Positions 37,040 to 47,840 of a stretch of 64,000 bases of DNA are shown one piece after another. Within the stretch, counting starts at the first letter, position 1; the number at the start of each line of letters is the position of its first letter. The DNA is from Microbacterium sp. SORGH_AS_0888. Its GTDB lineage: Bacteria; Actinomycetota; Actinomycetes; Actinomycetales; Microbacteriaceae. The stretch lies in the NCBI RefSeq assembly GCF_030818905.1, contig NZ_JAUTAZ010000001.1:1488001-1552000 (forward strand). Direction: 5' to 3'. Below the pieces are notes generated by a model. That model was not told the DNA's origin, searched no databases, and was given only the letters and a program-made list of their open reading frames with translations. The position numbers were made by a program, and so were the translations under genes.

Positions 37040-37080
37040 CAGATGTCCAGGTTATCCCACCCTGAGTGCGCGCACGCGAC
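37040..37080 (-). promoter_or_regulatory. Possible promoter of secY-adk-map
   Basis: TAACCT (complement of 37049-37054) about 50 bp before secY, in the sequence GGGATAACCTGG, is a fair -10. It follows the hairpin at 37102-37136. The -35 region is not recognisable. Confidence 0.38.
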
Positions 37081-37101
37081 GAAGGGCGTTCCCGGGAACG
37101 A

Positions 37102-37136
37102 CGATGGGGGCCGGAGACACGCTCCGACCCCCATCG
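37102..37136 (-). terminator. Terminator after rplO
   Basis: Stem 37102-37116 with 37122-37136: 15 pairs, one of them a G-U wobble on the transcribed strand, with a 5-nt loop. It starts just past the rplO stop. Confidence 0.7.
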
Positions 37137-37141
37137 GGGAA

Positions 37142-37684
37142 TTACTTGATGCTGCCGCCCGCGGCGAGGATCTTCTGCTCTGCCGAGCCGGAGACCTTGT
37201 CCACCGCGACGTTCAGCTTGACCGAGATCTCGCCGGTGCCGAGCACCTTGACCTTCTCGTTCTTGCGGACGGCGCCCTTGGTGACCAGGTCGGTCACCGT
37301 GACGTCGCCACCGTCCGGGTACAGCTCCGCGAGCTTGTCCAGGTTCACGACCTGGTACTCGACGCGGAACGGGTTCTTGAACCCGCGCAGCTTCGGGGTG
37401 CGCATGTGCAGCGGCATCTGCCCGCCCTCGAAGCCGACCTTGACCTGGTAGCGGGCCTTGGTGCCCTTGGTGCCGCGGCCCGCGGTCTTGCCCTTGGAGC
37501 CCTCACCACGACCGACGCGGGTCTTGGCGGTGTTGGCGCCGGGGACCGGACGCAGGTGGTGCACCTTGAGGACACCGGGACGCGCGACCGTCTCCTTGGC
37601 CGCAGCCTTCTTCGCCGGCGCCTTCTTGGCGGGCGCCTTCTTCTCGACGACCTCTGCGGTCGTGTTCTCAGCCTTGTCGGCCAT
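37142..37684 (-). CDS. rplO: 50S ribosomal protein L15 with Lys/Ala-rich N-terminus
   Basis: 180 residues. The L15 core starts at [20 protein letters not shown] and includes [20 protein letters not shown]. The first ~33 residues ([20 protein letters not shown]) are an added Lys/Ala tail, as in other actinobacteria. L15 organises domain II of 23S rRNA. Start codon overlaps the rpmD stop by one base. Confidence 0.97.
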   Translation of the reverse strand: MADKAENTTAEVVEKKAPAKKAPAKKAAAKETVARPGVLKVHHLRPVPGANTAKTRVGRGEGSKGKTAGRGTKGTKARYQVKVGFEGGQMPLHMRTPKLRGFKNPFRVEYQVVNLDKLAELYPDGGDVTVTDLVTKGAVRKNEKVKVLGTGEISVKLNVAVDKVSGSAEQKILAAGGSIK

Positions 37685-37869
37685 CAGTCGATCTCCTCAA
37701 CCTTCACGAGGTGCGCGACGGTCTTGACGTAGCCGCGCGTCTGCGCGTCGTCGGGGCGGACGACCGAGTCGCCGATCCGCTTCAGACCGAGCGAACGCAG
37801 CGTGTCACGCTGGTTCTGCTTCTCGCTCACCTTGGACTTGACCTGCGTCACCTTCAGCCGGGCGGCCAT
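37684..37869 (-). CDS. rpmD: 50S ribosomal protein L30
   Basis: 61 residues ([40 protein letters not shown]), normal length. Start overlaps the rpsE stop by one base; its own stop overlaps the rplO start. Confidence 0.96.
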   Translation of the reverse strand: MAARLKVTQVKSKVSEKQNQRDTLRSLGLKRIGDSVVRPDDAQTRGYVKTVAHLVKVEEID

Positions 37870-38552
37870 CAGGCACCTACCTTCTGCGCAGCGGCCGCGT
37901 CGGCCTCGGCACGGACGAGCCGAGCCGGAGCGACCTGGTCGAAGTCGAGGCCACGACGGGCCGCGACGTGGCGGGGCTCCTCGAGCTGCTTCAGCGCCTC
38001 GACGGTCGCGTGCACGATGTTGATCGTGTTGGACGAGCCGAGCGACTTCGACAGGACGTCGTGGATGCCGGCGCACTCGAGGACGGCGCGAACCGGGCCG
38101 CCCGCGATGACACCGGTACCGGCGGCTGCGGGACGCAGCAGCACGACGCCGGCTGCCGCCTCACCCTGGACCGGGTGCGGGATCGAGGACCCCGTACGCG
38201 GCACACGGAAGAAGTTGCGCTTGGCCTCTTCGACACCCTTCGAGATCGCCAGGGGCACCTCGCGGGCCTTGCCGTAGCCGACGCCGACGAGGCCGTTGCC
38301 ATCACCCACGACGACGAGCGCCGTGAAGCTGAAGCGGCGACCGCCCTTGACGACCTTCGACACGCGGTTGATCGTGACGACGCGCTCGAGGAACTGGCTG
38401 TCGTTGCGGTCGCGCGAGTTGCGGTCCCGGTTGGGGTTGCGCTCGCGGCCGCCGCGACGGGGCTCACGCTCGGTCGCCGGCGCTTCGGCCGCAGCCTGGG
38501 GGGCGTCGGTCACAGTGCCATCGGACACAGCGGTCTCCTTGATCTCACTCAC
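37869..38552 (-). CDS. rpsE: 30S ribosomal protein S5
   Basis: 227 residues from GTG 38552, overlapping the rplR stop (GTGA). The S5 core ([58 protein letters not shown]) follows a ~55-residue N-terminal arm rich in Arg, Asn and Glu ([20 protein letters not shown]). It helps translational accuracy and forms the mRNA entry channel. Confidence 0.97.
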   Translation of the reverse strand: MSEIKETAVSDGTVTDAPQAAAEAPATEREPRRGGRERNPNRDRNSRDRNDSQFLERVVTINRVSKVVKGGRRFSFTALVVVGDGNGLVGVGYGKAREVPLAISKGVEEAKRNFFRVPRTGSSIPHPVQGEAAAGVVLLRPAAAGTGVIAGGPVRAVLECAGIHDVLSKSLGSSNTINIVHATVEALKQLEEPRHVAARRGLDFDQVAPARLVRAEADAAAAQKVGA

Positions 38553-38908
38553 AGGTTGAGCCCTCCTTCGCGGGCACCGGTCGCGACGGCGGCGACACGG
38601 CCGGCGTAGCGGTTGCCGCCGCGGTCGAAGACCGCGTCCGACACACCGGCAGCCTTCGCACGCTCGGCGACGAGCTCGCCGACCTTGTGCGCCTTGGCGG
38701 TCTTGTCGCCGTCGAAGCCGCGCAGGTCGGCCTCGAGGGTGGATGCCGACGCCAGGGTGTGACCCTGTGCGTCGTCGACGAGCTGCACGAACACGTGACG
38801 CGCAGAGCGGGTCACGACCAGACGCGGCCGCTCGGCGGTGCCGACGATCTTCTTGCGAAGACGGGCGTGACGACGCGAACGCGCGACGGACTTCGAAGTC
38901 ACAGCCAT
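38549..38908 (-). CDS. rplR: 50S ribosomal protein L18
   Basis: 119 residues ([40 protein letters not shown]), standard length. It binds 5S rRNA with L5. 2 bp behind rplF. Confidence 0.97.
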   Translation of the reverse strand: MAVTSKSVARSRRHARLRKKIVGTAERPRLVVTRSARHVFVQLVDDAQGHTLASASTLEADLRGFDGDKTAKAHKVGELVAERAKAAGVSDAVFDRGGNRYAGRVAAVATGAREGGLNL

Positions 38909-38910
38909 GG

Positions 38911-39447
38911 TTACTTACCAGCCTTTCCGGCCTTGCGCCGGACGACCTCGCCGGCGTAGCGCACACCCTTGCCCTTGTAGGGCTCGGGCTTGCGGATCTT
39001 GCGGATGTTCGCGGCCGCCTCGCCGACGGCCTGCTTGTCGATGCCGCTCACGGTGAGCTTGTTGTTGCCCTCGACCGTGAAGGTGATCCCGGCAGGCGGG
39101 TCGACCAGGACGGGGTGCGAGAACCCGAGGGCGAACTCGACCGAGGAGCCCTTCTGAGCCACGCGGTAACCCGTTCCGACGACCTCGAGGCCCTTGGTGT
39201 AGCCCTGGGTGACACCGATGATGTTGTTGCTGATGAGGGTGCGGGTCAGGCCGTGGAGCGACCGCGACGCACGCTCGTCATCGGGGCGGGTGACGAGAAC
39301 CTGGTTCTCCTCGACCTTGACCTCGATGGGGCGGGCCACGACGAGCGCGAGCTCGCCCTTGGGGCCCTTGACGGCGACATCCTGGCCGTCCACCGTCACG
39401 GTGACGCCGGCGGGGATGTCGATGGGAAGACGTCCGATTCGCGACAT
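38911..39447 (-). CDS. rplF: 50S ribosomal protein L6
   Basis: 178 residues ([20 protein letters not shown]; the terminal [17 protein letters not shown] is the L6 signature). It sits near the factor-binding site of the large subunit. 6 bp behind rpsH. Confidence 0.97.
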   Translation of the reverse strand: MSRIGRLPIDIPAGVTVTVDGQDVAVKGPKGELALVVARPIEVKVEENQVLVTRPDDERASRSLHGLTRTLISNNIIGVTQGYTKGLEVVGTGYRVAQKGSSVEFALGFSHPVLVDPPAGITFTVEGNNKLTVSGIDKQAVGEAAANIRKIRKPEPYKGKGVRYAGEVVRRKAGKAGK

Positions 39448-39453
39448 GTCAGG

Positions 39454-39852
39454 TCACCACACGTAGGCGAGGACTTCCCCACCCACGCCCTTCGACTCGG
39501 CCTGCCGGTCGGTCAGCAGACCGGAGGAGGTGGACAGGATGGCCACGCCGAGGCCGCCGAGGACCTTGGGGATCTCGGTCGACTTGGCGTAGACCCGGAG
39601 GCCGGGCTTCGACACGCGCTTGATGCCGGCGATCGACCGCTCGCGGTTCGGGCCATACTTCAGCGTCAGCGTGAGGGTCTGGCCGACGCGAGCGTCCGCG
39701 ACCTCCCAGCCGGCGATGTAGCCCTCCTGCTGGAGGATCTCGGCGATGTGGGTCTTGAGCTTCGAGCTCGGCAGCGACACGGAGTCGTGGTGGGCCGAGT
39801 TCGCGTTGCGCAGACGGGTCAGCATGTCTGCGACCGGGTCTGTCATCGTCAT
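39454..39852 (-). CDS. rpsH: 30S ribosomal protein S8
   Basis: 132 residues from ATG 39852 ([20 protein letters not shown]), the usual length; the C-terminal GGEVLAYVW is the S8 signature. It binds helix 21 of 16S rRNA. The 87-bp gap to rplE holds no rpsN, which is the usual gene in this slot in many bacteria. Confidence 0.97.
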   Translation of the reverse strand: MTMTDPVADMLTRLRNANSAHHDSVSLPSSKLKTHIAEILQQEGYIAGWEVADARVGQTLTLTLKYGPNRERSIAGIKRVSKPGLRVYAKSTEIPKVLGGLGVAILSTSSGLLTDRQAESKGVGGEVLAYVW

Positions 39853-39939
39853 GTGTGTTCTTCTCTCTGTCACCAGGTTTCGACGCGCCGTTACACGACG
39901 GCCGACCTGTGGTGGATGCCGGCGGGTGCCGGCACGGGG

Positions 39940-40527
39940 TTACTTCTCGTCCGCCTGGGTGAACGGGAAGCCGAGGTGACGCAGCAGCGCACGGCCCTCG
40001 TCGTCCGTGGTCGCAGTGGTCACGACGGTGATGTCGAAACCGCGCACGCGGTCGATGCGGTCCTGGTCGATCTCGTGGAAGACCGACTGCTCCTGCAGGC
40101 CGAAGGTGTAGTTGCCGTGGCCGTCGAACTGCTTGGGCGACAGGCCGCGGAAGTCGCGGATGCGGGGAAGCGCCAGGTTGACCAGACGGTCCAGGAACTC
40201 CCAGGCGCGGTCGCCGCGGAGCGTCACGTGCGCACCGATCGGCTGCCCCTCGCGCAGCTTGAACTGCGCGATGGACTTGCGCGCCTTGGTGACGACGGGC
40301 TTCTGGCCGGTGATCTTGGTGAGGTCGTCGACCGCGCCATCGATCACCTTGCCGTCGCGAGCCGCCTCGCCGACGCCGGTGTTCACCACGACCTTGACCA
40401 GACGGGGCGTCTGCATGACGTTGGCGTAGCCGAACTCGTCCTGCAGGGCCTTCGCGATCTCGGTGTTGTACTTCTGCTTGAGGCGGGGCTGGATGGTGCC
40501 AGCCTCCGCAGCAGTGGCGTTGCTCAT
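39940..40527 (-). CDS. rplE: 50S ribosomal protein L5
   Basis: 195 residues. Core motifs are [28 protein letters not shown] and [26 protein letters not shown]. It binds 5S rRNA and contacts P-site tRNA. 2 bp behind rplX. Confidence 0.97.
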   Translation of the reverse strand: MSNATAAEAGTIQPRLKQKYNTEIAKALQDEFGYANVMQTPRLVKVVVNTGVGEAARDGKVIDGAVDDLTKITGQKPVVTKARKSIAQFKLREGQPIGAHVTLRGDRAWEFLDRLVNLALPRIRDFRGLSPKQFDGHGNYTFGLQEQSVFHEIDQDRIDRVRGFDITVVTTATTDDEGRALLRHLGFPFTQADEK

Positions 40528-40529
40528 GC

Positions 40530-40889
40530 TCAGAGGTCCTTGCCGCTCTTCTTCGCGTAGCGCACGCGGACCGTGCGCTTCACGCCGTCCTTCGTCTTCT
40601 CCTCGACTCGGTGACCGACACGGGTCGGCTTCTTGGTCGAGGGGTCGACGAGGGCGACGTTGGAGATGTGGATGGGGGCCTCGAACGTCTCGATGCCACC
40701 CGTCTTGGTGCCGCGCTGGGACTGGCCCACGCGGTTGTGCTTGGTGACGTAGTTCACGCCCTCGACGATGACGCGGTTCTGCTCGGTAAGGACCTCGAGG
40801 ACCTTGCCCTGCTTGCCGCGGTCGCCGCCGCGCTCGGGCTTGGCGCCCGAGATGACCTGAACCAGGTCGCCCTTCTTGATTTTCGCCAT
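40530..40889 (-). CDS. rplX: 50S ribosomal protein L24
   Basis: 119 residues with the KOW motif at the start ([31 protein letters not shown]) and the [12 protein letters not shown] stretch. An early assembly protein of the large subunit. 2 bp behind rplN. Confidence 0.97.
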   Translation of the reverse strand: MAKIKKGDLVQVISGAKPERGGDRGKQGKVLEVLTEQNRVIVEGVNYVTKHNRVGQSQRGTKTGGIETFEAPIHISNVALVDPSTKKPTRVGHRVEEKTKDGVKRTVRVRYAKKSGKDL

Positions 40890-40891
40890 GA

Positions 40892-41260
40892 TCAGATGAC
40901 CTCCGGGGCGAGCGAGACGATCTTCATGAACTTCTTGTCACGAAGCTCACGACCGACCGGGCCGAAGATGCGGGTGCCGCGGGGCTCCCCGTCGTTCTTC
41001 AGGATGACGGCGGCGTTCTCGTCGAACTTGATGTAGGACCCGTCGGCACGACGGGTCTGCTTCACGGTGCGGACGATGACGGCCTTGACCACATCGCCCT
41101 TCTTGACGTTGCCGCCCGGGATCGCGTCCTTGACCGTGGCGACGATGACGTCGCCGAGGCCTGCGTAGCGCCGGTTGGAGCCGCCGAGCACACGGATGGT
41201 GAGCAGCTCCTTGGCGCCGGTGTTGTCGGCGACCTTGAGGCGGGATTCGGTCTGAATCAT
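40892..41260 (-). CDS. rplN: 50S ribosomal protein L14
   Basis: 122 residues ([40 protein letters not shown]), standard length and highly conserved. It forms an inter-subunit bridge. 3 bp behind rpsQ. Confidence 0.98.
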   Translation of the reverse strand: MIQTESRLKVADNTGAKELLTIRVLGGSNRRYAGLGDVIVATVKDAIPGGNVKKGDVVKAVIVRTVKQTRRADGSYIKFDENAAVILKNDGEPRGTRIFGPVGRELRDKKFMKIVSLAPEVI

Positions 41261-41263
41261 TTC

Positions 41264-41593
41264 TTACTTCGCCTTCTCGAGGATCTCGACCAGACGCCAC
41301 CGCTTGGTGGCGGACAGGGGCCGGGTCTCGTTGATCAGCACGAGGTCGCCGATGCCGGCGGTGTTGCCCTCGTCGTGCGCCTTGACCTTGGAGGTACGGC
41401 GGATGACCTTGCCGTACAGCGGGTGCTTCACGCGGTCCTCGACCTCGACGACGATGGTCTTGTCCATCTTGTCGCTGACGACGTAGCCGCGACGCGACTT
41501 GCGGTATCCGCGAGCGTTCGCGTCACGCACGTCGTTCTCGGCGTGCTCGTGGCCGGCCTCGACGGTCTCGTCGGCCTTCTTCGTGGTGGCCAT
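41264..41593 (-). CDS. rpsQ: 30S ribosomal protein S17
   Basis: 109 residues from ATG 41593, overlapping the rpmC stop by one base. The S17 core ([39 protein letters not shown]) follows a ~30-residue extension ([20 protein letters not shown]). Confidence 0.96.
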   Translation of the reverse strand: MATTKKADETVEAGHEHAENDVRDANARGYRKSRRGYVVSDKMDKTIVVEVEDRVKHPLYGKVIRRTSKVKAHDEGNTAGIGDLVLINETRPLSATKRWRLVEILEKAK

Positions 41594-41910
41594 CACTCAG
41601 CCTCTCCTTCGGCGGCGGCGGGAGCCGCATCCTCGGTCTTCTTCGCCTTGGCCTTGCTGGCCTTGGCCGGCTTGGTCTCGACGACAGGGGTGGCCCGGAT
41701 GCCGAGCTCGCGCTCGCGGATCACGGTGTACAGACGCGCGATGTCGCGCTTGACGGCGCGGATGCGGCCGTGGCTCTCGAGCTGCCCGGTGGCCGACTGG
41801 AAGCGCAGGTTGAACAGCTCCTCCTTGGCCTTGCGCAGCTCTTCGACCAGACGCTGGTCTTCGAACGTGTCGAGCTCGCTCGGGGCGAGCTGCTTGGTGC
41901 CGATCGCCAT
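41593..41910 (-). CDS. rpmC: 50S ribosomal protein L29 with Lys/Ala tail
   Basis: 105 residues. The ~70-residue L29 core ([40 protein letters not shown]) is followed by ~30 residues rich in Lys, Ala and Glu ([20 protein letters not shown]). L29 surrounds the exit tunnel. Start overlaps the rplP stop. Confidence 0.96.
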   Translation of the reverse strand: MAIGTKQLAPSELDTFEDQRLVEELRKAKEELFNLRFQSATGQLESHGRIRAVKRDIARLYTVIRERELGIRATPVVETKPAKASKAKAKKTEDAAPAAAEGEAE

Positions 41911-42329
41911 TACGCGTCGCCCTCCTCGCGCTTGATGATGCGTGCCTTCAACGGCAGCTTGTGGATGGCACGGGTCAGGGCCTCACGAGCGAGCTGCTCG
42001 TTGACGCCGGCGACCTCGAAGAGGACGCGACCCGGCTTGACGTTCGCGACCCACCACTCGGGCGAGCCCTTGCCGGAACCCATGCGGGTCTCGGCGGGCT
42101 TCTTGGTCAGCGGACGGTCGGGGTAGATGTTGATCCACACCTTGCCGCCACGCTTGATGTGACGGGTCATCGCGATACGAGCGGACTCGATCTGACGGTT
42201 CGTCACGTAAGCGGGCGTGAGGGCCTGGATGCCGAACTCGCCGAACGACACCTTGGTGCCGCCGGTGGCCTGGCCCGAGCGACCCGGGTGGTGCTGCTTG
42301 CGGTACTTGACCTTACGGGGGATAAGCAT
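41910..42329 (-). CDS. rplP: 50S ribosomal protein L16
   Basis: 139 residues ([40 protein letters not shown]), standard. It helps to shape the A site. Start overlaps the rpsC stop. Confidence 0.98.
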   Translation of the reverse strand: MLIPRKVKYRKQHHPGRSGQATGGTKVSFGEFGIQALTPAYVTNRQIESARIAMTRHIKRGGKVWINIYPDRPLTKKPAETRMGSGKGSPEWWVANVKPGRVLFEVAGVNEQLAREALTRAIHKLPLKARIIKREEGDA

Positions 42330-43090
42330 CAGGCAGACGCTCCTTCTGCGACGGGGGCCTCGTTGCGAGGACCGCGCCGGCGGTCGCCGCCACGGTCGTC
42401 ACGACCACGGGGCGCCTTGGGCGCGTTGGCCTGCTCGCGAGCCAGTTCCTTGTTGGTCAGGTCGCCCTTGTAGATCCAGACCTTCACGCCGATGCGGCCG
42501 AAGGTGGTCTTGGCCTCGTAGAAGCCGTAGTCGATGTTCGCGCGCAGCGTGTGCAGCGGCACACGACCCTCGCGGTAGAACTCCGAACGGCTCATCTCGG
42601 CGCCGCCGAGGCGGCCGGAGACCTGGATGCGGACGCCCTTGGCGCCGGCGCGCTGCGCGCCCTGCAGACCCTTGCGCATCGCGCGGCGGAACGCCACGCG
42701 GGCGCTCAGCTGCTCGGCGACGCCCTGCGCGACCAGCTGCGCGTCGGCCTCGGGGTTCTTGACCTCGAGGATGTTCAGCTGGATCTGCTTTCCGGTCAGC
42801 TTCTCGAGGTCGGTGCGGATGCGCTCGGCCTCCGCACCGCGACGGCCGATGACGATGCCCGGGCGCGCGGTGTGGATGTCGACGCGAACGCGGTCGCGCG
42901 TGCGCTCGATCTCGATGTTGCTGACGCCCGCGCGGTCGAGCTTCGACTGCAGGAGCTTGCGGATCTTGATGTCCTCGGCGACGTAGTCGGCGTAACGCTG
43001 ACCCGGCTTCGTGGAGTCCGAGAACCAGCGCGACACGTGGTCGGTCGTGATGCCGAGGCGGAAGCCGTACGGGTTGACCTTCTGTCCCAT
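42329..43090 (-). CDS. rpsC: 30S ribosomal protein S3
   Basis: 253 residues. N-terminal [22 protein letters not shown] domain with the [13 protein letters not shown] loop, and C-terminal [13 protein letters not shown], then an Arg/Gly/Asp-rich tail ([20 protein letters not shown]). It lines the mRNA entry channel. Start overlaps the rplV stop. Confidence 0.97.
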   Translation of the reverse strand: MGQKVNPYGFRLGITTDHVSRWFSDSTKPGQRYADYVAEDIKIRKLLQSKLDRAGVSNIEIERTRDRVRVDIHTARPGIVIGRRGAEAERIRTDLEKLTGKQIQLNILEVKNPEADAQLVAQGVAEQLSARVAFRRAMRKGLQGAQRAGAKGVRIQVSGRLGGAEMSRSEFYREGRVPLHTLRANIDYGFYEAKTTFGRIGVKVWIYKGDLTNKELAREQANAPKAPRGRDDRGGDRRRGPRNEAPVAEGASA

Positions 43091-43488
43091 TACTTGCTCG
43101 CCTTCTTGCTCGCGGTGACGCTTCCGGCCTCATCGACCTCGGGCGTGGCCAGCACGACCGTGATGTGGCTCGTGCGCTTCTTGATCTGGAACGCGCGACC
43201 CTGGGCGCGGGGCTGGAAACGCTTGAGCGTCGTGCCCTCGTCGACGTACGCGTTCTTCACGTAGAGGTCGGCCTCGTCCAGGTACTCGTTCAGCTGGTCT
43301 GCCTTCACGCGGGCGTTCGCGACCGCCGAGGCGACGAGCTTGTAGATGGGCTCGCTCGCCGACTGCTGCGCGAACTTCAGGATCGCGAGGGCCTCCTGGG
43401 CCTGCTTTCCCTTGATGAGCGCGACGACGCGACGGGCCTTCTGAGGGGTCACGCGGATGTGCTTCACGCGTGCGATGGATTCCACCAT
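43090..43488 (-). CDS. rplV: 50S ribosomal protein L22
   Basis: 132 residues ([40 protein letters not shown]), with a short Lys/Ala tail. Its loop reaches into the exit tunnel. 38 bp behind rpsS. Confidence 0.97.
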   Translation of the reverse strand: MVESIARVKHIRVTPQKARRVVALIKGKQAQEALAILKFAQQSASEPIYKLVASAVANARVKADQLNEYLDEADLYVKNAYVDEGTTLKRFQPRAQGRAFQIKKRTSHITVVLATPEVDEAGSVTASKKASK

Positions 43489-43526
43489 GTCTCTCCTCCT
43501 CTAGTCCTCTCTGGAACGCCACCGCG

Positions 43527-43808
43527 TCAGCGGCGGCGACCCTTCTTGTCGTCCTTCTCGTGGCCGCGGAAGGTGCGGGTGGGCGCGAACTCGCCCAGCT
43601 TGTGACCGACCATGGTCTCGCTCACGAACACAGGGATGTGCTTGCGACCGTCGTGGACGGCGATCGTGTGGCCGAGCATGGCCGGCACGATCATCGACCG
43701 GCGCGACCAGGTCTTGATGACGTTCTTGGAGCCCGTCTCGTTCTGCGACACGACCTTGCGAAGCAGGTGCTCGTCGACGAAGGGGCCCTTCTTAAGACTG
43801 CGTGGCAT
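43527..43808 (-). CDS. rpsS: 30S ribosomal protein S19
   Basis: 93 residues ([40 protein letters not shown]), standard. It pairs with S13 in the head of the small subunit. 13 bp behind rplB. Confidence 0.98.
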   Translation of the reverse strand: MPRSLKKGPFVDEHLLRKVVSQNETGSKNVIKTWSRRSMIVPAMLGHTIAVHDGRKHIPVFVSETMVGHKLGEFAPTRTFRGHEKDDKKGRRR

Positions 43809-43821
43809 CTTCTGTTCCTAC

Positions 43822-44661
<840 letters not shown>

Positions 44662-44683
44662 GGTTGTTGTCCTCCCCCGACCG

Positions 44684-44983
44684 TCAGCCGACGGCCGTGA
44701 AGATGTCGATGGTGCCCGACTTCAGCGTGACGATCGCGCGCTTGGTGTCCTTGCGCTTGCCGATGCCGAAGCGGGTGCGGCGAGCCTTGCCGACGCGGTT
44801 GATCGTGTTGACCGAGGCGACCTTCACACCGAAGATCTTCTCGATGGCGAACTTGATCTCGGTCTTGTTGGCGCGGGTGTCCACGTAGAAGGTGTACTTG
44901 CCCTCGTCGATCAGGCCGTAGCTCTTCTCGGACACGACGGGCTTGAGGATGATGTCGCGTGGGTCCTTGTTCACGGCGGTCAT
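44684..44983 (-). CDS. rplW: 50S ribosomal protein L23
   Basis: 99 residues ([40 protein letters not shown]). Docking site for trigger factor and SRP at the exit tunnel. Overlaps the rplD stop by ATGA. Confidence 0.97.
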   Translation of the reverse strand: MTAVNKDPRDIILKPVVSEKSYGLIDEGKYTFYVDTRANKTEIKFAIEKIFGVKVASVNTINRVGKARRTRFGIGKRKDTKRAIVTLKSGTIDIFTAVG

Positions 44984-45639
44984 GCCGAGACCTCCTCGGT
45001 GGTCGTCTTGGAGGCGACGAACGCCTCGTAGGCGGCCTGGGTGAAGACGATGTCGTCGGAGACGAGCACGTCGTAGGCGTTCAGCTGGTCGAAGCTCAGC
45101 GTGTGCACGTACGCGAGGTTGCGCACGCTCTTGAGGGTGAGCTCATCGCCGCGCTCGATGACGACGAGGACGTTCTTCGTCGCGCCGAGCGTGGCCAGCA
45201 CCGCGGCCGCAGCCTTGGTGGAGGGCGCGCCGTCGACCCCGAAGGACTCGACGATGTGCAGCCGCTCGCCGCGCGCGCGGTCGCTGAGCGAGCCGAGCAG
45301 GGCCGCGGCGACCATCTTCTTGGGGGTGCGCTGCGAGTAGTCGCGCGGCTTCGGGCCGTGGACGATGCCACCGCCGGTCATGTGCGGCGCCCGGATGGAG
45401 CCCTGACGGGCGTTACCCGTGCCCTTCTGCTTGAAGGGCTTGCGACCGGCGCCGGAGACCTCGCCACGACGCTTGGTCGAGTGCGTGCCCTGGCGAGCCG
45501 CGGCGAGCTGCGCCACGACGACCTGGTGGATGAGCGGGATGTTCGTCTTGACGTCGAAGATCGCGGCGGGCAGCTCCACGGAGCCGGCCTTCTTGCCGTC
45601 GACCTTGCGGACGTCGAGCGCGAGAGTGGAGTCAGCCAT
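44980..45639 (-). CDS. rplD: 50S ribosomal protein L4
   Basis: 219 residues. The tunnel loop ([34 protein letters not shown]) is conserved, as is [20 protein letters not shown]. In other bacteria L4 also represses its own operon, whose leader here is ~335 nt long. 5 bp behind rplC. Confidence 0.97.
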   Translation of the reverse strand: MADSTLALDVRKVDGKKAGSVELPAAIFDVKTNIPLIHQVVVAQLAAARQGTHSTKRRGEVSGAGRKPFKQKGTGNARQGSIRAPHMTGGGIVHGPKPRDYSQRTPKKMVAAALLGSLSDRARGERLHIVESFGVDGAPSTKAAAAVLATLGATKNVLVVIERGDELTLKSVRNLAYVHTLSFDQLNAYDVLVSDDIVFTQAAYEAFVASKTTTEEVSA

Positions 45640-45644
45640 CGGAA

Positions 45645-46304
45645 TCAGGCACCCTTCACTGCGGTACGGACGTAGACGATGCGACCGCGCGCGCCGGGGA
45701 CGGCGCCCTTGACGAGCAGCAGACCCTTCTCGGCGTCGACGGCGTGCACCGTGAGGTTGAGGACGGTGACGCGCTCGCCACCCATGCGACCGGCCATGCG
45801 CATGCCCTTGAAGACGCGGCTGGGCGTCGAGGACGCGCCGATCGAACCGGGCTTGCGGTGGTTGCGGTGCGCACCGTGCGAGGCGGAGACGCCCTTGAAG
45901 TTGTGGCGCTTCATGACACCCGCGGTGCCCTTGCCCTTGCTGGTGCCGACGACGTCGACCAGCTGGCCGGCCTCGAAGATGCCCTCGACCGTGAGCTCCT
46001 GACCGAGTGAGTAGTCAGCGGCGTTCGCGGTGCGGACCTCGGTGAGGTGACGACGCGGGGTGACGCCGGCGGCCTCGAAGTGGCCCTCGAGGGGCTTGGT
46101 GACCTTGCGGGGGTCGATCTGACCGGCGGCGATCTGAACGGCGGTGTAGCCGTCCTTCTCCACGGTGCGGACCTGGGTCACGACGTTCGGGGTGATCTGG
46201 ATGACCGTGACGGGCACGAGCTTGCCCTGCTCGTTCCAGACCTGCGTCATGCCGAGCTTGGTGCCCAGCAGTCCCTGGGAAGTCTTGGTGGTGATGTCAG
46301 CCAT
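45645..46304 (-). CDS. rplC: 50S ribosomal protein L3
   Basis: 219 residues ([53 protein letters not shown]). Core assembly protein near the peptidyl transferase centre. 8 bp behind rpsJ. Confidence 0.98.
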   Translation of the reverse strand: MADITTKTSQGLLGTKLGMTQVWNEQGKLVPVTVIQITPNVVTQVRTVEKDGYTAVQIAAGQIDPRKVTKPLEGHFEAAGVTPRRHLTEVRTANAADYSLGQELTVEGIFEAGQLVDVVGTSKGKGTAGVMKRHNFKGVSASHGAHRNHRKPGSIGASSTPSRVFKGMRMAGRMGGERVTVLNLTVHAVDAEKGLLLVKGAVPGARGRIVYVRTAVKGA

Positions 46305-46312
46305 GTCGGACC

Positions 46313-46621
46313 TCAGAGCTTGATCTCGATGTTGACGTCGGCCGGGAGGTCGAGACGCATCAGCGAGTCGACGGCCTTGGGCGTCGGGTCGATGATGTCG
46401 ATGAGGCGCTTGTGGGTGCGCATCTCGAAGTGCTCGCGGCTGTCCTTGTACTTGTGGGGCGACCGGATGACCACGACGACGTTCTTCTCCGTCGGAAGGG
46501 GCACGGGGCCCACGACGGTCGCGCCGGCTCGGGTCACGGTGTCGACGATCTTGCGCGCCGACGAGTCGAGACCTGCATGGTCGTACGACTTCAGGCGAAT
46601 GCGGATCTTCTGTCCCGCCAT
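46313..46621 (-). CDS. rpsJ: 30S ribosomal protein S10
   Basis: 102 residues ([40 protein letters not shown]), standard. It forms part of the head of the small subunit. First gene of the S10-spc transcript. Confidence 0.98.
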   Translation of the reverse strand: MAGQKIRIRLKSYDHAGLDSSARKIVDTVTRAGATVVGPVPLPTEKNVVVVIRSPHKYKDSREHFEMRTHKRLIDIIDPTPKAVDSLMRLDLPADVNIEIKL

Positions 46622-46957
46622 TGTCTGCTCACTCTCTTTCTCGCGTCTTATCGCACCGGGTTCGGGGGCATCGGACGCACGGCGGCGCTTGCGCGCCGGG
46701 GCACTTCTCCGTTCTCACGGGATGCTGCACCGCTGTTCTCATGTCAGGCCGGCGCCGCAGGCACCGGCCCCCGCCTCCGCACGCGCCAAGCTGCCGGTCT
46801 CCCGGCATGCGGATTATGGGGTGTTGCACGTCTCTTCGGGCTGACGCCCGCGATCTGCACGAGTTCTGCTGCCCGCGGCCTAGAGTCTGCGCGAACGCGC
46901 TCTATGCACTGCCCTGGCAGTGATCCGCACGCGCCGGAGCACACGCGGAATGTGGAA
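46622..46957 (-). other. Long untranslated leader of the S10 operon
   Basis: About 335 nt lie between the predicted start of transcription and rpsJ. No credible reading frame or known riboswitch is visible, but short hairpins occur (for example around 46748-46775, GGCCGGCGCCGCAGGCACCGGCC). It may hold an autogenous control site, as in other bacteria, or simply a weakly conserved leader. Confidence 0.45.
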
Positions 46958-46964
46958 CTGGTCT

Positions 46965-46993
46965 AGCTTACGTGACACCCGGGCGTGTCGCAA
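46965..46993 (-). promoter_or_regulatory. Promoter of the S10 operon
   Basis: On the minus strand TTGCGA (46988-46993) and TAAGCT (46965-46970) are 17 bp apart, a good primary-sigma promoter. A 14-bp direct repeat, ACCCGGGCGTGTCG, at 46977-46990 and 46994-47007 covers the -35 and upstream area and could bind a regulator. Confidence 0.65.
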
Positions 46994-47039
46994 ACCCGGG
47001 CGTGTCGTGACGTCCTCTCCCCCTCCGGGAACGGGAATG

Positions 47040-47075
47040 CGAGAAGGCCCCCGGCGTATGCCGGGGGCCTTCTCG
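47040..47075 (-). terminator. Terminator after the LPATG surface-protein gene
   Basis: A perfect 16-bp stem (47040-47055 with 47060-47075) with a 4-nt loop, 18 bp past the stop of the surface protein gene. Confidence 0.85.
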
Positions 47076-47093
47076 GAGACGTGGTTGCGAGGG

Positions 47094-47600
47094 TCAGGAG
47101 TCCTGGCGCTGGCGACGGACCGCGAAGACCGTGACCGCGAGGCCGCCGAGCAGCAGGACGCCGCCGCCGACCCAGACGCCCATGAGGGACGCGCTGTCGA
47201 CACCCGTGGCCGGCAGCGTGCCGTTGCCCGACGGAGTCACCGCGACGCTCTTGGCGCCGGACGCGGTGCCAGTGCCGGTGAGCGTGTAAGTACCGGAGGC
47301 GTTCGAGGGCAGCGTCACCGTCACCTGCGCGGTGCCACCGCTGACCGCCTTGGGGCTCGTCGGGCCGCTCACGATCGTCTTGACGAGGGCGAGAGTCGCC
47401 GACGTCGGACCATCGATCGTGAACGTGACGGTCTCGCTGTCCTGGAAGCCAGAGATTCCGACCGTCGTCGGCGTGCCCGGCGCGACCGTGATCGTGCCGC
47501 CCGGGGCAACGGGCGTGTAGGCGAAGGCCGCAGCCGGAGCCGCGACGAGGGCGACGATCGCGACCGCGACCGCAGCAAGCTTGATGCGAAGGCTCTTCAT
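47094..47600 (-). CDS. Sortase-anchored small surface protein (LPATG)
   Basis: 168 residues from ATG 47600; GGAG lies 8 nt upstream. A signal peptide (1-28, cleavage near AAAFA) is followed by an Ig-like beta domain (VAPGGTITVAPGTPTTVGIS; LPSNASGTYTLTGTG), then LPATG at ~132-136, a membrane segment and the RRQRQDS tail. It should be covalently attached to the cell wall by a class E/F-like sortase outside the window. It has its own promoter and terminator and sits between tuf and the S10 operon, an accessory insertion. The protein at 24413 is a relative with a worn motif. Confidence 0.88.
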   Translation of the reverse strand: MKSLRIKLAAVAVAIVALVAAPAAAFAYTPVAPGGTITVAPGTPTTVGISGFQDSETVTFTIDGPTSATLALVKTIVSGPTSPKAVSGGTAQVTVTLPSNASGTYTLTGTGTASGAKSVAVTPSGNGTLPATGVDSASLMGVWVGGGVLLLGGLAVTVFAVRRQRQDS

Positions 47601-47708
47601 GATGTTTTTTCTCCGTAGGGGATGTGTCGAAGAATGGGGGGATCTCCGGTTGAACACTGTTGCGGGAGGAGAGGTGCGGCTACCCGAAACCTTCGGCCCC
47701 CACTGAGC

Positions 47709-47738
47709 ACGATACCCATCCTCTCAGCGCATCCACAA
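47709..47738 (-). promoter_or_regulatory. Promoter of the LPATG surface-protein gene
   Basis: TTGTGG (47733-47738) and TATCGT (47709-47714) on the minus strand are 18 bp apart. This predicts a leader of about 100 nt. The region 47601-47840 has no reading frame and is AT-richer than average. Confidence 0.5.
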
Positions 47739-47794
47739 CTTTCCTCAGTATTCGCCGACGATTCTTTACGTGCCCGTAACCCGCCGAAACGACA

Positions 47795-47824
47795 CAGGGG
47801 CCGGGCCCGAAGGCCCGACCCCTG
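47795..47824 (-). terminator. Terminator after tuf with UUCG loop
   Basis: A 13-pair stem (one G-U) closed by a C(UUCG)G tetraloop on the transcribed strand, 17 bp after the tuf stop. Confidence 0.85.
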
Positions 47825-47840
47825 TCTGAAGTCCGAGGAC

